Shown here piece by piece: positions 44,172 through 56,257 of a stretch of DNA of 64,000 nucleotides (positions within the stretch are counted from its first letter, which is position 1; every line of letters begins with the position of its first letter). The stretch is from positions 504,636-568,635 of the forward strand of contig QEOQ01000694.1 in the NCBI GenBank assembly GCA_010279815.1, in the 5' to 3' direction. This stretch comes from Brachionus plicatilis. Its lineage: Eukaryota > Rotifera > Eurotatoria > Ploima > Brachionidae. The notes under the pieces were generated by a model, which was given only the letters and a program-made list of their open reading frames with translations, was not told the DNA's origin and made no database searches. A program made the position numbers and the translations under genes.

Positions 44172-46692
44172 ATGACGTCATCTCTTAACCAGTTTTTAAA
44201 CGGAAAGTTCAGCAATTTGAAACAAATCGGACCAAAATCGTGGCTTCTCTACGACGAAAATGGCAAAACGTAATTATATCCAAAAATATTTATTTCCTTA
44301 GAATACACTTTTATTTTTTAGATATGTTTTAAACAGATTTATGGCAAAAAATCAAAAAGCGGAAGATTCTTTTAAAATTAATGACATTTTGTTTAAAAAT
44401 CCGAATAACAATTTTAAAAATAATTTTCTGTTCTATGAGCATCGTGGCTTTATTGATGAATTTAGTTTCATTTTAGTAGAATACTGCAGAGTATGAAAAA
44501 AAATAAAGAAAATTTTTTTATTTAATATTTTTAATAAAATATAGGAAGGGGACTTAAACAAATATCTGATTGAAAACCGCTACAAAAAACAAGACAATGA
44601 CGAACAAATAAAAAATTGGATCCTTCAACTTTTGAGAGCAATCGAATTTTTAAATCGAAATAGAATTGTTCACAAAAAATTATGCACTTAGTAAATTACA
44701 AATATAAAATTAAAAATTAAAAATATAATTTTCGAAATCAAAAATTTAATTTAATTTCTTCAAAGCACAATTTTCGTACACAACGGTCAGTTGAAGATAG
44801 ACGGATTCGAATATGCCCAAAAAGTTCTAGATGATAACTCAATTTTAGAAATAAATTTGAGCGACAATTACGGAATTTTTAACTCTCCCGAGATTGTAAA
44901 GTGTAAAAAAATTAACTTCAAGTATCATGTTTGGTAATTGTGACCAGCATTTTAAATAACTAAGTAAAATTTGGCATATTCAGGTGTATTGGTTGGATTA
45001 TATATGAAATTTGTACTTGTGAGTGGAAGCATTTTTCTCTATTAAATCAAAATTTTGATGATTGGAAGGCCCCAAGTTTGCCGGATAATTATTCCAAGTC
45101 ATTAAATAACTTATTTAAAAAGTAATGAAAAATTTACGAATTTCCCGACTTTAAAATTTTTTTTTCAAAAGAATGGTTAAATTATCCCCGACAAGTAGAT
45201 CAAAGCCTGAAAGACTAATTAAAATAGCAAACGAGTTTTTTAGTAGAGATAAATTGGTAATTTTCATTTTTAGAGTGAGATTAAGATTTAATTTTTTTTC
45301 AGATTCGAAAAAAAAGTGAGGAGATATCAGAATCATTAAATTTTCGCGACTATTTACTCAAAGCTTTCGATCAGCGATTCGAAAAAGATTTTGAAAGCAG
45401 GGACCAAGATGAGCACCTTAGTGACAGTGATGAGGAAAATAATTGTTCCAAATCAGACATTGATCTTGATGTGTAAAATTAATCAAAATAAAAAAGATCT
45501 ATTATTTTTAGTTTTAATTTATTTTAGCTCCGAAAAATTCAAAAACAAAAATAAAATTTTTAAAGGAAAAATAAATGATTATAAAGTTAAACAAATTGTC
45601 CAAAGCAGCGAGTATTTTTTGGATTATTTAACAATTAACAAAAATAAAAAACGGTTTATCTTCTTAATTATTCAAAATTTATTTTTATTTTTTTTTTTTG
45701 AAGTCGAATGCTGAGAATTATAAAATATAACAACAATTCTGATTTAAAAAAAGATTTAACTTATGTCAGGGATATTCACAAACGAATAAAGGACTTTAAA
45801 AATCCATTTATAGCTTTAAATGATGAATTTTTTGATCAAAGTCACAAGCTTTGCTTTAGTACCGAATTTTTTGAGGTAAGTGAAAAAAATTGTATTTTTC
45901 TTTAATGAAAATTTTTTTCTAAGGAGGGTACTCTTGCTGAATTTATAAGAAAATTTGGTAATGAAAGCCGAACCATATCCGAGGAAAAAATATTCGACTT
46001 TTTTTTTTATTTAATAAATGGAGTTTGTTTTTTACACGAAAATAGAATAACACATAGAGATATTAGACCGGCGTTTGTAAATATTAATCAGTCTTAATTT
46101 AAATTAAATTTTTACTTTTTAAGAAATATATACTTACGCAATGAAAGGTTAAAAATCGGAAATTTTGGACTTGATTTAGTACTTCAAAATGAGATATTGC
46201 AAATTGAGGATAAAAACAGAGAACAGGTGCCATGTTATTTTAGCCCAGAGATAATAATCAGTCTAAGACCAGACAATCGATGCGATATTTGGTACTTTTT
46301 TAATTTTAAATTTTGATTTCTTAAATGTTTCATTAAAAAGGTCAATTGGTTGTGTCTTATACGAAATGTTTAGATTAGAACATTTATTCATAAACAAAGA
46401 TTTAAAACATATTATTTCTAATTGCCAGTTTCCCAGGCCAGAGATAAATTGTCGAAAAAAAATCCAAAATTTATTTCTATCGTAGTCTTATTTTTTATTT
46501 AATCGATTTTTTTAAATCCATTTTAAGGTTAATCAAGCCAGTTAATGAAAGACCAACTTCCAATGAAGTTTTAAGGGTGAGATTTATTTATATCATTAAA
46601 TAAAATAAAAGTTTTTTTAGCGAATAGATGAAATGATAAGAAAAGAAAGGGAGACATATGAGAACCCAAGAAGTTGCTTAGATTCGGATTAA
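44172..46692 (+). CDS. Protein with two tandem degenerate NEK-like kinase domains
   Basis: Fourteen exons assembled by GT-AG sites and phase: 44172-44269, 44322-44490, 44545-44690, 44766-44933, 44984-45121, 45172-45256, 45303-45472, 45528-45653, 45704-45875, 45924-46072, 46124-46291, 46341-46481, 46528-46576, 46621-46692; 616 residues. Domain 1 (about 10-240): LVEYCREGDLNKYL, then HKK (132-134) where HRD is expected, LKIDGFE where GDFG is expected, SPEIV, and an IGWIIYEIC helix. Domain 2 (about 300-595): HRDIRPANIYL (468-478) keeps HRD, but DFG is NFG (487-489), then CYFSPEI and DIWSIGCVLYEMFRLEHLF, the wording typical of NEK (NIMA-related) kinases. The beta-3 lysine is not visible in either lobe. 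Both are therefore probably pseudokinases. An acidic linker (DEHLSDSDEEN) joins them. TTTTAG just before the ATG could be a splice or trans-splice acceptor. Confidence 0.75.
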
Positions 46693-48456
46693 TTTTTTTC
46701 AATAAAATATATGATAATATTCATAGTTTTTTTTTGATTTTCAATGAAAAAACAGCACTCTTATCATAAAATTAAATAAAAATAATTTTTTACTTTCAGG
46801 TTTATCTTTTCAATAACAAAATAGCACTTTACCTAACTCAAAAAAGAAAAAGACATTGGTATAAGTGTCAATAATATTATCAAAAAAAAGAAAATTTTTT
46901 AAATAAATTTTGAGTCTTTAAATCTTCAAATCATAAAGAAGACGCCCACGAAAGCTGAGATGAAAATAATGTAATAGCAAACTCAAGTAAAGTAAAAAGA
47001 ACATAAAAAAATAGAACAAAACTGGGCTTTATTTATTTTACTTAGCTATTTTACTAGGTTTTTAAATAAATTTTCAAATTCACAGAAATTAAAAAAGTAT
47101 AATAATATAAAAAACAAGGAATACTTTTATTTATTAATCTTTAAAAAAAAATTGAAAATTTAAGAAAATTATTATTTTACATAAAATTTCTATTTTAGCA
47201 TTTTTTATTGTTTTTTAGCGTCAAAATTCATAACAACACAATTATTCATTTTTTCTAAGAGATTTGCAGATTTCTACGCAATAGAGGTTAATTTGCGAAA
47301 TGTTAAGAAATTATAAATTACGCCAAAAATCGCATCATTACGTTAAATAATACATCAAATAGAACAAAAAAAAACTTATTTTTTCGTAAAATTACTAACA
47401 AAAGTCAAATCAGTCCAGTAAAAAAACAGAAAAATATATTTTAGCTTTTGATGGTCAGTACTAACAGATCATAGGAGGATAACAAGGTTAATTTTATCCA
47501 AGAAAATCAATTTTTTATTTAAAAACGACTGTTAAATGGTTTACATTAAAAAGCAAAAAATCTTAGTTGCAAAATATGTGAACAATTTTTGCTGTTTCAA
47601 GTTAAGTTTTGTAAAAAAGTAATGGCAAAAATACCAATTTTGGTCAAGAAAAACAGCAGATACCAGGTATCAGAAAAATTTTCAATCCATGTTCCATTCA
47701 TGACTTAAAGAGAAAAATCGCGTTTGGGTTCATTCTTGATTTTGAATTTTATCTAAAAACTGCATTTATTAAGAAAACGGTTATCTAAAAATTTAGGTTT
47801 CTTGTAAAAATTTGCTTTGTAAAGGGTCTTGCTAAAGTGGTTTAGCTGGAATGCTAAAAGCTGTTTGCTAGAAACACGTTTAGTTTGTCATAATAATTTT
47901 TTAATATGCAAAAATTTGAATTAAAAAAAAAATCTTGAAGAGATGCTTATTTTTTGTACTCTTTTTCCTATTCAGTAAAAAATTTTGTATCAATAAAGAA
48001 AACAATCGTTAGAATGATAATTTTCAAAAAATGCGATTTTAAATTTTTTTCCAAATTTTGAAAAAAATACTGCAAATTCATCCTGACTAAAATTCAAAAA
48101 ATTTTAGCAGCCATTAACTTAACAAGAGTTTCAGTATTTTAAAAATTCTAATTTTTGCCTGAAAAATAAATAAAGCTTAAACTTTTGTGTGGCTGACAAA
48201 AACATTAATTTGTTGACAAATTTAGCCTAATATGCACTCACAGAAATATACTATTTTCGATGAAGAAAAAAACTAAATCACCTGATAATAATATTTATTG
48301 AACTGACTTTTTAATAATTTTAAACTGATAAATTAAGTTAATTCATGTAACAAAAAAATTATTTGACTGACAAAAATAAAAAAGAAAAAGATAGAGAAAA
48401 AAATTACTTTTTATTTCTTTGGCTTTTAGAAATTAACTTTTTTTTTTATTATTCAA
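46693..48456. other. Gene-free stretch with one old dispersed repeat
   Basis: 47480-47830 is a diverged copy of 35370-35850 (listed there). The remainder is AT-rich with no coding sequence, tRNA or transposon end that I can support. Confidence 0.4.
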
Positions 48457-49345
48457 GGTTAATCAACAGGCTAGTGCCCATGCCTCATGAGACTGATTAA
48501 CACTTCATTTATTTAATTAATTATTAAAAAAAAAATACACATATTAAAAATATAAAAAAGGAAAAAAAAAAAAAAATTATAAATATTGAATAGAATTATT
48601 GATTTAATAGTTATTTGAAAAAATTTAACAATAAGCTATTTAAGTTAAATAATTCAAATTTAGAAACAAAATCTGTGTAAATTAAATTTATGTTATTGAA
48701 AATTGAAAGTTTAAACGTTGAAAACTTCAACATTGATCTCTTGATCACAAAGCAATTTATTAATCTCGAATAAAAATGTTCAAATGTTTTTTCACCACTT
48801 TTTGATTTGGCCATTGGTTCAATAAGGTTATTGTTGTTCCTTAAAATATAATTCAAATTTCTTGAGTCATTTTTCTTTAATTTATCTTTTAGATTTAGCG
48901 GAGAATTGAAATAAAACAGACATTTATAAGAAAAAGTTAGCATCCTTTCAAAAATTCGATGTTGAAATGAATAAAGACCATACTTTTCTAATGCGTTATT
49001 TATTTCATTAAAGCTGTTTGCTTCAAGCTTAAGATTTAAAAGTTTTATTATAGAGATATAATAACTTTTAGCTAATTTATTTATTGCTTCTTTTGAAAAA
49101 TAGCATAAAAGCGTAGAGCAATAGTCAAAATATGGGAGGATAAAGGTCTTAAAAAACTGTATTTTTACTGAAGTAGCAAGATAGAAAATTCTCTTGATAG
49201 AAAATAATTTCCTATTAACTTGAATTGATAAATTAGATACAAATTTGGTAAAATTAAGATTTTGATCAATTATGAATCCTAATAAACAGATTTCCTTTAC
49301 AACTTTTGGCTTTCCTTGTTTTCCCGATAAATCCACTTCAGTTTT
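48457..49345 (-). mobile_element. 5'-truncated LINE, C-terminal RT region
   Basis: The minus ORF 48611-49336 (about 241 codons from an in-frame non-ATG start) reads VVKEICLLGFIIDQNLNFTK, RKLFSIKRIFYLATSVKIQF and FILPYFDYCSTLL, the region after the RT palm in Jockey/CR1 LINEs. It then continues to a Phe/Asn-rich C-terminus. The frame is intact but lacks the catalytic palm and everything 5' of it. The 3' UTR (about 48457-48505) has a CATGAGGCATGGGCACTAGC word unlike the other LINEs here, so this is a separate family. Confidence 0.7.
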
Positions 49346-49895
49346 CTAATCAATGACTGATGGAATTACAAACAGATTTCTTTTACTTGGACTCTCTGTT
49401 TAACTGTCTAAGTTGATATTTATAAGTTCAAGTCAAGAGTGCAATCATAAATAAATTTTAAAAATTTATGATATTATTTAGTAATTTCCCATAAAGTAAT
49501 GAAAATATATTAATTTCAAGACATGTTTCTTTTTAATTTTAGAATTAAGTTATTTGTAATTCTTATTAAGTGTTTTAGAAATTAACTTTGCCATATGAAT
49601 TCGAATAGATTTGAATATTTTATTTATTTATTTTCAATGATAAAGCGATTTTAATGTCTTTGAAAGCAAATGGACTAAATGATACGAAAAAAAGAAGTAT
49701 ATACAAATATTTATTCAAAAAGATATTAAAATAATGTGACTTTTTTAGTTAATTTCCAATAAGAAAATTGTCCTTTTACCATATGATTTAATTGAACTAG
49801 TTTGAAGCCAAATTTTTTGCATTTATAAGCTATAAATTAGACACACATTCAAAAAAAAATTGAAATTTTAGCAAAATCTAAAATTGAATTGAAGA

Positions 49896-52800
49896 ATGAA
49901 TGAAGTAAGTAACAAGAAGACTAATAAAAATATAAGTACGAAACGAATTGCTTGATTTTTGTTCTAAGGAATACATCAGAATACATAAACCAAGTTATCT
50001 GAACATTCCGGTTGCTGCCATTTCGAAAACTCCGCGCAATTCACGCCGAAAATCGGTATCACAATCTGCAAAGAAAAGTAAAAGACAATCAACAGTTCAT
50101 CTAAAAGAAAACACTGATATCCTGATTGATGTTTTTAATGTATTCGAGGAAAAAATTAAAAAAACTAAGCAAGTAAAAACGATTTATTTTAAACAAGATG
50201 GTGATAGATTTTTAAATTTTTTAAAAGGAGATTCATCATGATTTGTTCGAATCGACTTATGATAACATTGTTCAGTATTTTGACTATTATGCATTCAAGA
50301 GAGCAGTATGTACCAGCTCATCCGAGGATATAATTTTTAACCCGGTGTGTAATGTGATACCAACCATAGCTTTGTTTACTGGTATTAATACGCAGGATTA
50401 TGCCTATTTGTGCCAAAATCTCAGGATTAAATTAGAAGAGAATTTTACTCAGAATATTTTTTTCATTAATGAAAAAAACTCGGCTAATATCAAAACTTTA
50501 GTAAATTCTATTTTCTCTCAATGGGAGTCAATTGTGGATTTGGAAGAAAAATTGGTCACAAGAAATCTTTTCACATTTAGATATCTATTCGACAGTATAA
50601 AAACAGAAAATGATGTAACTTTTGAGATTTTTATTTAATTGATTAAAATAGTGATTTTTTAGGATGATGTTCGTTCCGAATCAGTCATATTTTTTTTTAA
50701 ACAATTTGAACTTATACCTAAAGAAACAATTGAGTGTTTTGTTTCGTTGATAAGGTAAAATTGTTTAAAAAAAATATTAATAGAATTTTTTTTAAATTTG
50801 TTTTGTAGTTGTCATATGGAGAGTTTACCAATTTATTTCATTATAGAGCTGGCTTCTCAGACAAATATTATCCAGGAACAGTTAAGTAGCAGTGTAATAT
50901 CAAAGCTTTGTATTAAAAAGCTCTATTTGATGTCTCCTGATCAGTATGTAGATAGATTTATTGAAAAGGTAAATATTTTTTACATTTAAACAAAACTTTG
51001 ATAAAAAGAAAGAGTCAGAATTGATTTTAGAGATTTCTATTGACCAAAAAAATTACAAATAATAATAATTTTATTTTTGATTGAATTTTCGATTGTGTTT
51101 TCAGATATGGCAATTTGAAAATAAGTAAATTGTAAATTTACTCGTAGAGCAAGATCCGAAGGCAGCTAAAACGAGTTTACTAATCAATTTTTTGAATTGT
51201 TTTTTTTTTTTTTAAAGTTTAAAAAATGATATACTAGTTTCTTTATAAATGCATAATTTTTGAAATCATTAACTTTAATCTTATTTCTTCATACAGATTC
51301 TTCAAATTCTGAACAAAATGTTTTTAATTTTTGACTTTTTAGTCCATAAATTTTGATCAAAAAGAGTAAATTTAAAAAAAAATTAAATTTTTTATTTTCA
51401 ATCTTTATTAACAAAAATCCATGTATCAAAACATAATTTATTTTATTTGTATTGTCTTTAATTTTATTGTTTTTTTGTCTTAAAGTCCGGCTGAAGACTG
51501 GTATTTAAGAAAAAGTGTATTTTTAAAAAAATATATTTTTCAGGTTAAATTTAAGGTGAAATCGGGAGAAAATTTTAAAATGTCAAATAACCATTTGGTT
51601 TGATAATCTAAAAAACAAAAATCATATAATATGTTTTGATACATTGATTTTTATTAATAAATTAGTGAAAATTTAAATTTTTTTTTAAAATTTACCCTTT
51701 TTAATCAAAATTTATGGATATTAAAAATATTGAGCTCAACAATTTGTTCAGAATATTGTCCAATTTCTGATTCTGCAATAAAAAATTTGAATTATGGTGT
51801 AAACCAAAGACGAGATATAAAAATACTAAAAACCTTCAAAATCAATTTTCGAATCCAGTTAATTTTAATGGTCAAAACTTATTTTTTAAAAACAAATGAA
51901 TGCACCATTTTATAGCTTATAAAAAGAGCTTCATGTTTTACAGAAATTGATATGTTTACAAATCATTAAATTTTTAGGAACTTAAAGGATACAACTAATA
52001 ATTTTGTTGCTAACCTTTGAGAGGGGGGAGCCAAGAAAATTATTTTTCAACCCCTTTAAAAAAATGTCTCTCATAGGTTTCTATATGTGCAGAATAAAAA
52101 TTTGTGGTCGAAAAAGTCAAATTCAGACAGTGTAGTTTTGACCCGCGCGAATCTTAGATAAGCGCTTTTGTTTTGTCATTTTATTTTATTTTTTTTACTT
52201 GCTTGCTTAGTTTTATTTAAATAATTATTAATTTAGTTTAAAAAAAAAATGGAGCTATTTTATTTAGAAAATTTCTATAAGAATTTAAGCTAGTAATTCT
52301 ATCTTTGAAATTATATGATTGAATAAAATTTTCAAAAAAAAAGTATCCACAAATTGGTTTGTTTTCGTGATCAATGATTAGTTAATTAAGGATTTTTATT
52401 CGTCAATTAGATATTAAATAATAATAATAATAATTAATTACAAAATATTCCTAACAGGCTCGCTGAAAAGAAGGCACTACGCCGTTCGGAGCTGCCAAGA
52501 GGAACTATTCCCTCTAAATTATATATTAAATAAATAAATATAAATAAATAGATATTAAATGATTAATTTTGTGAATAAAAATATTGCAAGATACTAATAA
52601 AAAATAAAATAAAAAAGATTAAAAATTAAAATTTTCTAAAATAAAAAGATCAAATTTTTTATTTTTTAATCTGTAGGAGCTTAAGCTCGATACAGATAAA
52701 CAAATAGAAAATAAAAACATTGTTTTCTAGTAATTTTTGAAATTTAATTTATTTATAGCTGTTCATCGATGAATCAATGTTGTTCAAAATATCCGGTGAT

Positions 52801-54375
52801 ATATTCAAATTTCTAATGGAAATTTACAATGATTACAATTACTCAATATCAAGTTTTATCCATGCTTTGAAAGTAAATACTCCATTTTTTCTCTTTTTAT
52901 GAAGATTATTTTAAACAAAATTTTAAGTTTTGTTTTTTTGACCACATACAAAAAAATGATCTAAACGCTCTATTTGTTACTAATGAACTCGAAGACATCA
53001 ACACATTCGAGGCTCTAATACAAAAATTGAACCAAAATGACTTAAATAAAGCGTCGATAAAATCTATTTGTAGCAATTTAAATGAAAACTGTGTAAGCAT
53101 TTGTGTTCAACAAGTCCAAAAAAAATGGCACCAATTCAACAACCAATTTGTGCTGCTGTGTCACATGCTCTATGAGATAGTCAAAAATTTTCCAAGTGTT
53201 CAAGACGAGAGCTCTTTGTACACTAACCGAAGCTTTATTCAATTGTATGTAAAAATGTGCAATTTTAGTTGTACTAAGAACAAAACCAAAAAATTCAGCA
53301 ATTCTGAACAATTTATGGACCTTAAAAAACTTCTTCAACTTTCATCACTCAACACTATAAACGACATAGTAAGCTCATTTATAAATCTCATAAAAACCAG
53401 ATGCTTTAACCATGAGAGCAGTTTTAACGCCGAATTTTTGAACGATTTACACGACTTTTATGAGCTTATGGAAAAAATGAAGCAAAAATTTACCATTCAA
53501 AATTGTGACACCAGTTTCAATGAGGATGATGAAGTATTGGCAGCTTCCAACACTGATGACATATACGACATAGACTCAAAGGTAAATCAGCTTGAATTTA
53601 TGGCTGATTTGTCGCCGAAATCGCTTGTAAGTAGAAAATCTTCAGTCCGAACCCTAAAAGTCATATCTGAAAATTCGCCATCTAAGCCCAAGTCTGATGT
53701 TCAGACAAAAATGTTAAATCAGCATCAAAGAAAGGCGCACACGGCTAAAATTTTAAATAACTTTAAACAATGCATGATCAACTGGCTTAGTGAGCAATTT
53801 TCCTATTTTGATAATGACTATTCTGCTGATTTGCCATTCAGTGACTATTTTTGCTATTCCAATTTTGACCGAGTAAAAAAAAGAATGTTTGATGAGCAGC
53901 GCTTGAATATGCACGAGTGTTTACTTAACTCGTTTGGTTATCTTAAAATGAATGGTATTTTACCAGAAAATGTGAGTGAGTCTCCTAGGAAAAAAATGAA
54001 AAATTCGAGAAAAAGTGCCAGTAAAAGTCCTGTAAATGTGGTAGACCTTGATTCGGCCATGCTGCCACTTAACATTGCCTATAAATTGTACCTTGAATGT
54101 GGACACATGATCAATTTATTCGATTGGTTTCAGGCGTTTGTGGATAGATTGGATAATGTAGGACTTGATGAATTAAGTGAAAGTAGAAAAAAACAGTTAA
54201 TGTATGCTTTTTAAAATCAGGAATTATTATTTTTTTAATTAATTTTTTTTTCAGAGCATTGTTTTTCAGAACAATTACGGAATTGCAGTTCATGGGCTTT
54301 ATAAAGCCGACGAGTCGAAAAGTCGACCATGTCATCAAACTGACCAACGGATCAAGTCTATTAGCTTACGAATAA
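49896..54375 (+). CDS. ORC3: Origin recognition complex subunit 3
   Basis: Eight exons: 49896-49904 (a 9-nt first coding exon, MNE), 49969-50172, 50228-50614, 50663-50754, 50809-50968, 52759-52872, 52928-54201, 54255-54375; phases agree and give 786 residues (human ORC3 is about 711). ORC3 is part of the six-subunit complex that marks replication origins and loads MCM; it has an AAA+-like fold without ATPase activity. Matching segments: IPTIALFTGINTQDYAYL (N-terminal AAA+-like core), VIFFFKQFELIPKETIECFV, SLPIYFIIELASQTNIIQEQ, DIFKFLMEIYNDYNYSISSF, and at the C-terminus ITELQFMGFIKPTSRKVDHV, a very characteristic ORC3 ending. Ser/Lys-rich insertions (SRRKSVSQSAKKSKRQS near residue 28; SPRKKMKNSRKSASKSP near 680) are likely phosphorylation or DNA-contact regions. 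The 1790-bp intron 5 carries repeats. Confidence 0.88.
51240..51960. mobile_element. Palindromic element inside ORC3 intron 5
   Basis: 51290-51440 and 51600-51770 are imperfect inverted repeats (CCATAAATTTTGATCAAAAA against TTTTTAATCAAAATTTATGG; TATCAAAACATAATTTATTT against its partner). Between them is AT-rich spacer. No ORF; probably a decayed foldback transposon. Confidence 0.55.
52452..52712 (+). mobile_element. Two LINE/SINE 3' ends inside ORC3 intron 5
   Basis: 52455-52530 is a GC-richer piece (AAGGCACTACGCCGTTCGG, AACTATTCCCTC) followed by an AAATAAATAAATA tail. 52673-52712 repeats the GTAGGAGCTTAAGCTCGATA hairpin with ACAAATAGA tail, the same 3' end as the LINEs at 6.0, 21.9 and 22.3 kb. 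Both are very short insertions. Confidence 0.55.
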
Positions 54376-54596
54376 TTTTTTTATCAATGAAATTTAAGCA
54401 AAAAAAATCAAATATTTTTGTCTTATGTTCTATAATTTTAATATGACTCAAAATAAATAAAAATTTGATATTTAATAAATTTTTTTGTCTTTTTAATTGA
54501 TTTTTTATTATTGGACATTCTAGTCCATTTTCCGAGTTTGAAAATTTGTTTCAAATTATTCAAAATAATTATGAAGATAAATTATTAATATTATTA

Positions 54597-55493
54597 ATAA
54601 ATCAAAAAGGATAAAATTCAAAATATCTCTTTGAAAAAAAATCAAAACATTTAATTATTTTCCCGGTTATCTTTATTAAAGATTGGAAAATCTTTTTTGC
54701 AATTTTTTATCTTTTGTCGGAAGTGTTCCTGATTTGAATTCGATTGGCATTTTATGCTTTAAATTTTTAAGGAAAAAATTTGATCTAACCGAGACTTATA
54801 ATATACTCACATAATTCAAGTTCTTGAATTTGAATCATTACCCCAAACTGTTTCTTTAATTCTAAAAAAAATACATGATCTAAATATTTAATGAAAAATA
54901 AACAAGAATTTATGTTGCAAATTTAAAAAACATAATCTTTAATTTACGAAATAAGTGATTAGATTCATTGATTTATACTTTTTTTTATTTTTTCTACATC
55001 AAAAAACAAAATCGAACAAAATAATTAAAATATACTAAACTTTGTTTAGTTAAAAATTTAAGAAAATCTGTTCTCTAATTATTATTATTATTTATTAGTT
55101 TAAAGCCCCATAGGCAAAATTACAAAAAAAATTACATTAAATTCGAGATAAATTAAAAAAAAAAAAAGAAAGAAAATTGCACCAGTGTTACTAAGTAAAA
55201 AAGTTTACCCTCAAAAGATCATTTAAAATTTTATAAAAATAAAAGTAATCCAATTTTAGTTCCATATTGATTTTTATTTTCGAGCACACAAACTTAACCG
55301 AGTCAACCAAGCCACGATTTAGTATTAATTATCCTAAAATTTCGTCAAAAGATAAAAAAGGCAAAAAAGATTTTCGAATTTTTAAAAAAGATAACCGGAA
55401 AAATAATCAAATTTTTTGATTTTCAAATGAAAACAAATGAATGAATTCAAAAGATATATTGAATTTATCCTATTTGATTTTTTTAATAATAAA
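54597..55493. mobile_element. 0.9-kb inverted-repeat element
   Basis: The arms (about 54597-54730 and 55340-55493) are imperfect reverse complements: GGATAAAATTCAAAATATCT and CCGGTTATCTTTATTAAAGA on the left, against AAAAAAGATAACCGGAAAAA and TATATTGAATTTATCC on the right. The loop contains a (TTA)n-flanked AAAGCCCCATAGGCAAAATT at 55078-55130, which looks like another retroelement end. A solo fragment of this family lies at 27545-27613. Confidence 0.6.
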
Positions 55494-55870
55494 AATTAGT
55501 TCTTTTCTAGGTTTTTTTTACTTAAAGTATTATTGAAAACTGCTAAATAGAAAAAATTCTTATATTGCTGAAGATTGTTTAGCTATTTTTGTAAATTTAA
55601 GATCAATTAAATAAAATTGTTTTTTATTTTTATTATGGAATAGAGCCCAATGAAGATGATTAAAAGGAATAAAAATGTAAAATTAATACATTTTAATCAT
55701 TAAGTAAAAAGAAAAATTAAAAAATTAATGTATAAATTAATGTTAAAATCATTTTATTTTGTTTTCTATTTTTTCTCAATTAACTTTAGTTTGTACTTAG
55801 AAGAAACAATTGAATAACAGATTAATTTTAAAAAATTTCTTACTGATTTTACCATTTGCTTTTAGTAAAT
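55494..55870. other. AT-rich spacer
   Basis: Nothing recognisable before the second tRNA cluster. The open frame 55810-56007 only exists because it reads through the tRNA gene. Confidence 0.5.
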
Positions 55871-55943
55871 GGGTCTGTGGCGCAATGGATAACGCGTCTG
55901 ACTACGAATCAGGAGATTGCAGGTTCGAATCCTGCCAGACTCG
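55871..55943 (+). tRNA. tRNA-Arg(ACG), copy 5
   Basis: Identical 73-nt sequence to copies 1-4; terminator TTTTTT at 55946. Tail to tail with copy 6. Confidence 0.97.
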
Positions 55944-56184
55944 AATTTTTTATAATAAAGTAATATTAGTCATTTTGGCGAAAATCGCAAAAATACATCA
56001 TTATTAACTATTTTAGCTGGTCTTGGACCTTAAAAGTGGTTCAAAATTTTATTTTTAGAATTTTAGAATCAATTCATGTTTCTTTTAAATATAAAAGATT
56101 CATTTCAAAAGTCAAATAAAGGCAAAGAATATTTGATAGAATTTTTACGAGTCTCAAAAAAATTTCTGAATCTCAAAAAAATTC

Positions 56185-56257
56185 CGAGTCTGGCAGGATT
56201 CGAACCTGCAATCTCCTGATTCGTAGTCAGACGCGTTATCCATTGCGCCACAGACCC
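56185..56257 (-). tRNA. tRNA-Arg(ACG), copy 6
   Basis: Identical 73-nt sequence on minus; T-run terminator (plus-strand AAAAAAA at 56175). Separated from copy 5 by 241 bp. Confidence 0.97.

Noticed and set aside
44172..46692. Reading the kinase-like region as a pseudogene because each ORF is short
   Set aside because: The breaks coincide with GT-AG introns of about 48-75 bp in correct phase throughout, so it is an intron-rich gene.
49948..49968. ORC3 start at 49948
   Set aside because: That codon is TTG; the ATG at 49896 with a GTAAGT donor and an acceptor at 49968 gives a proper start.
53078..53338. Minus ORFs within ORC3 exon 7 (also 52906-53100 and 54111-54347)
   Set aside because: Antisense shadows of the ORC3 coding exon.
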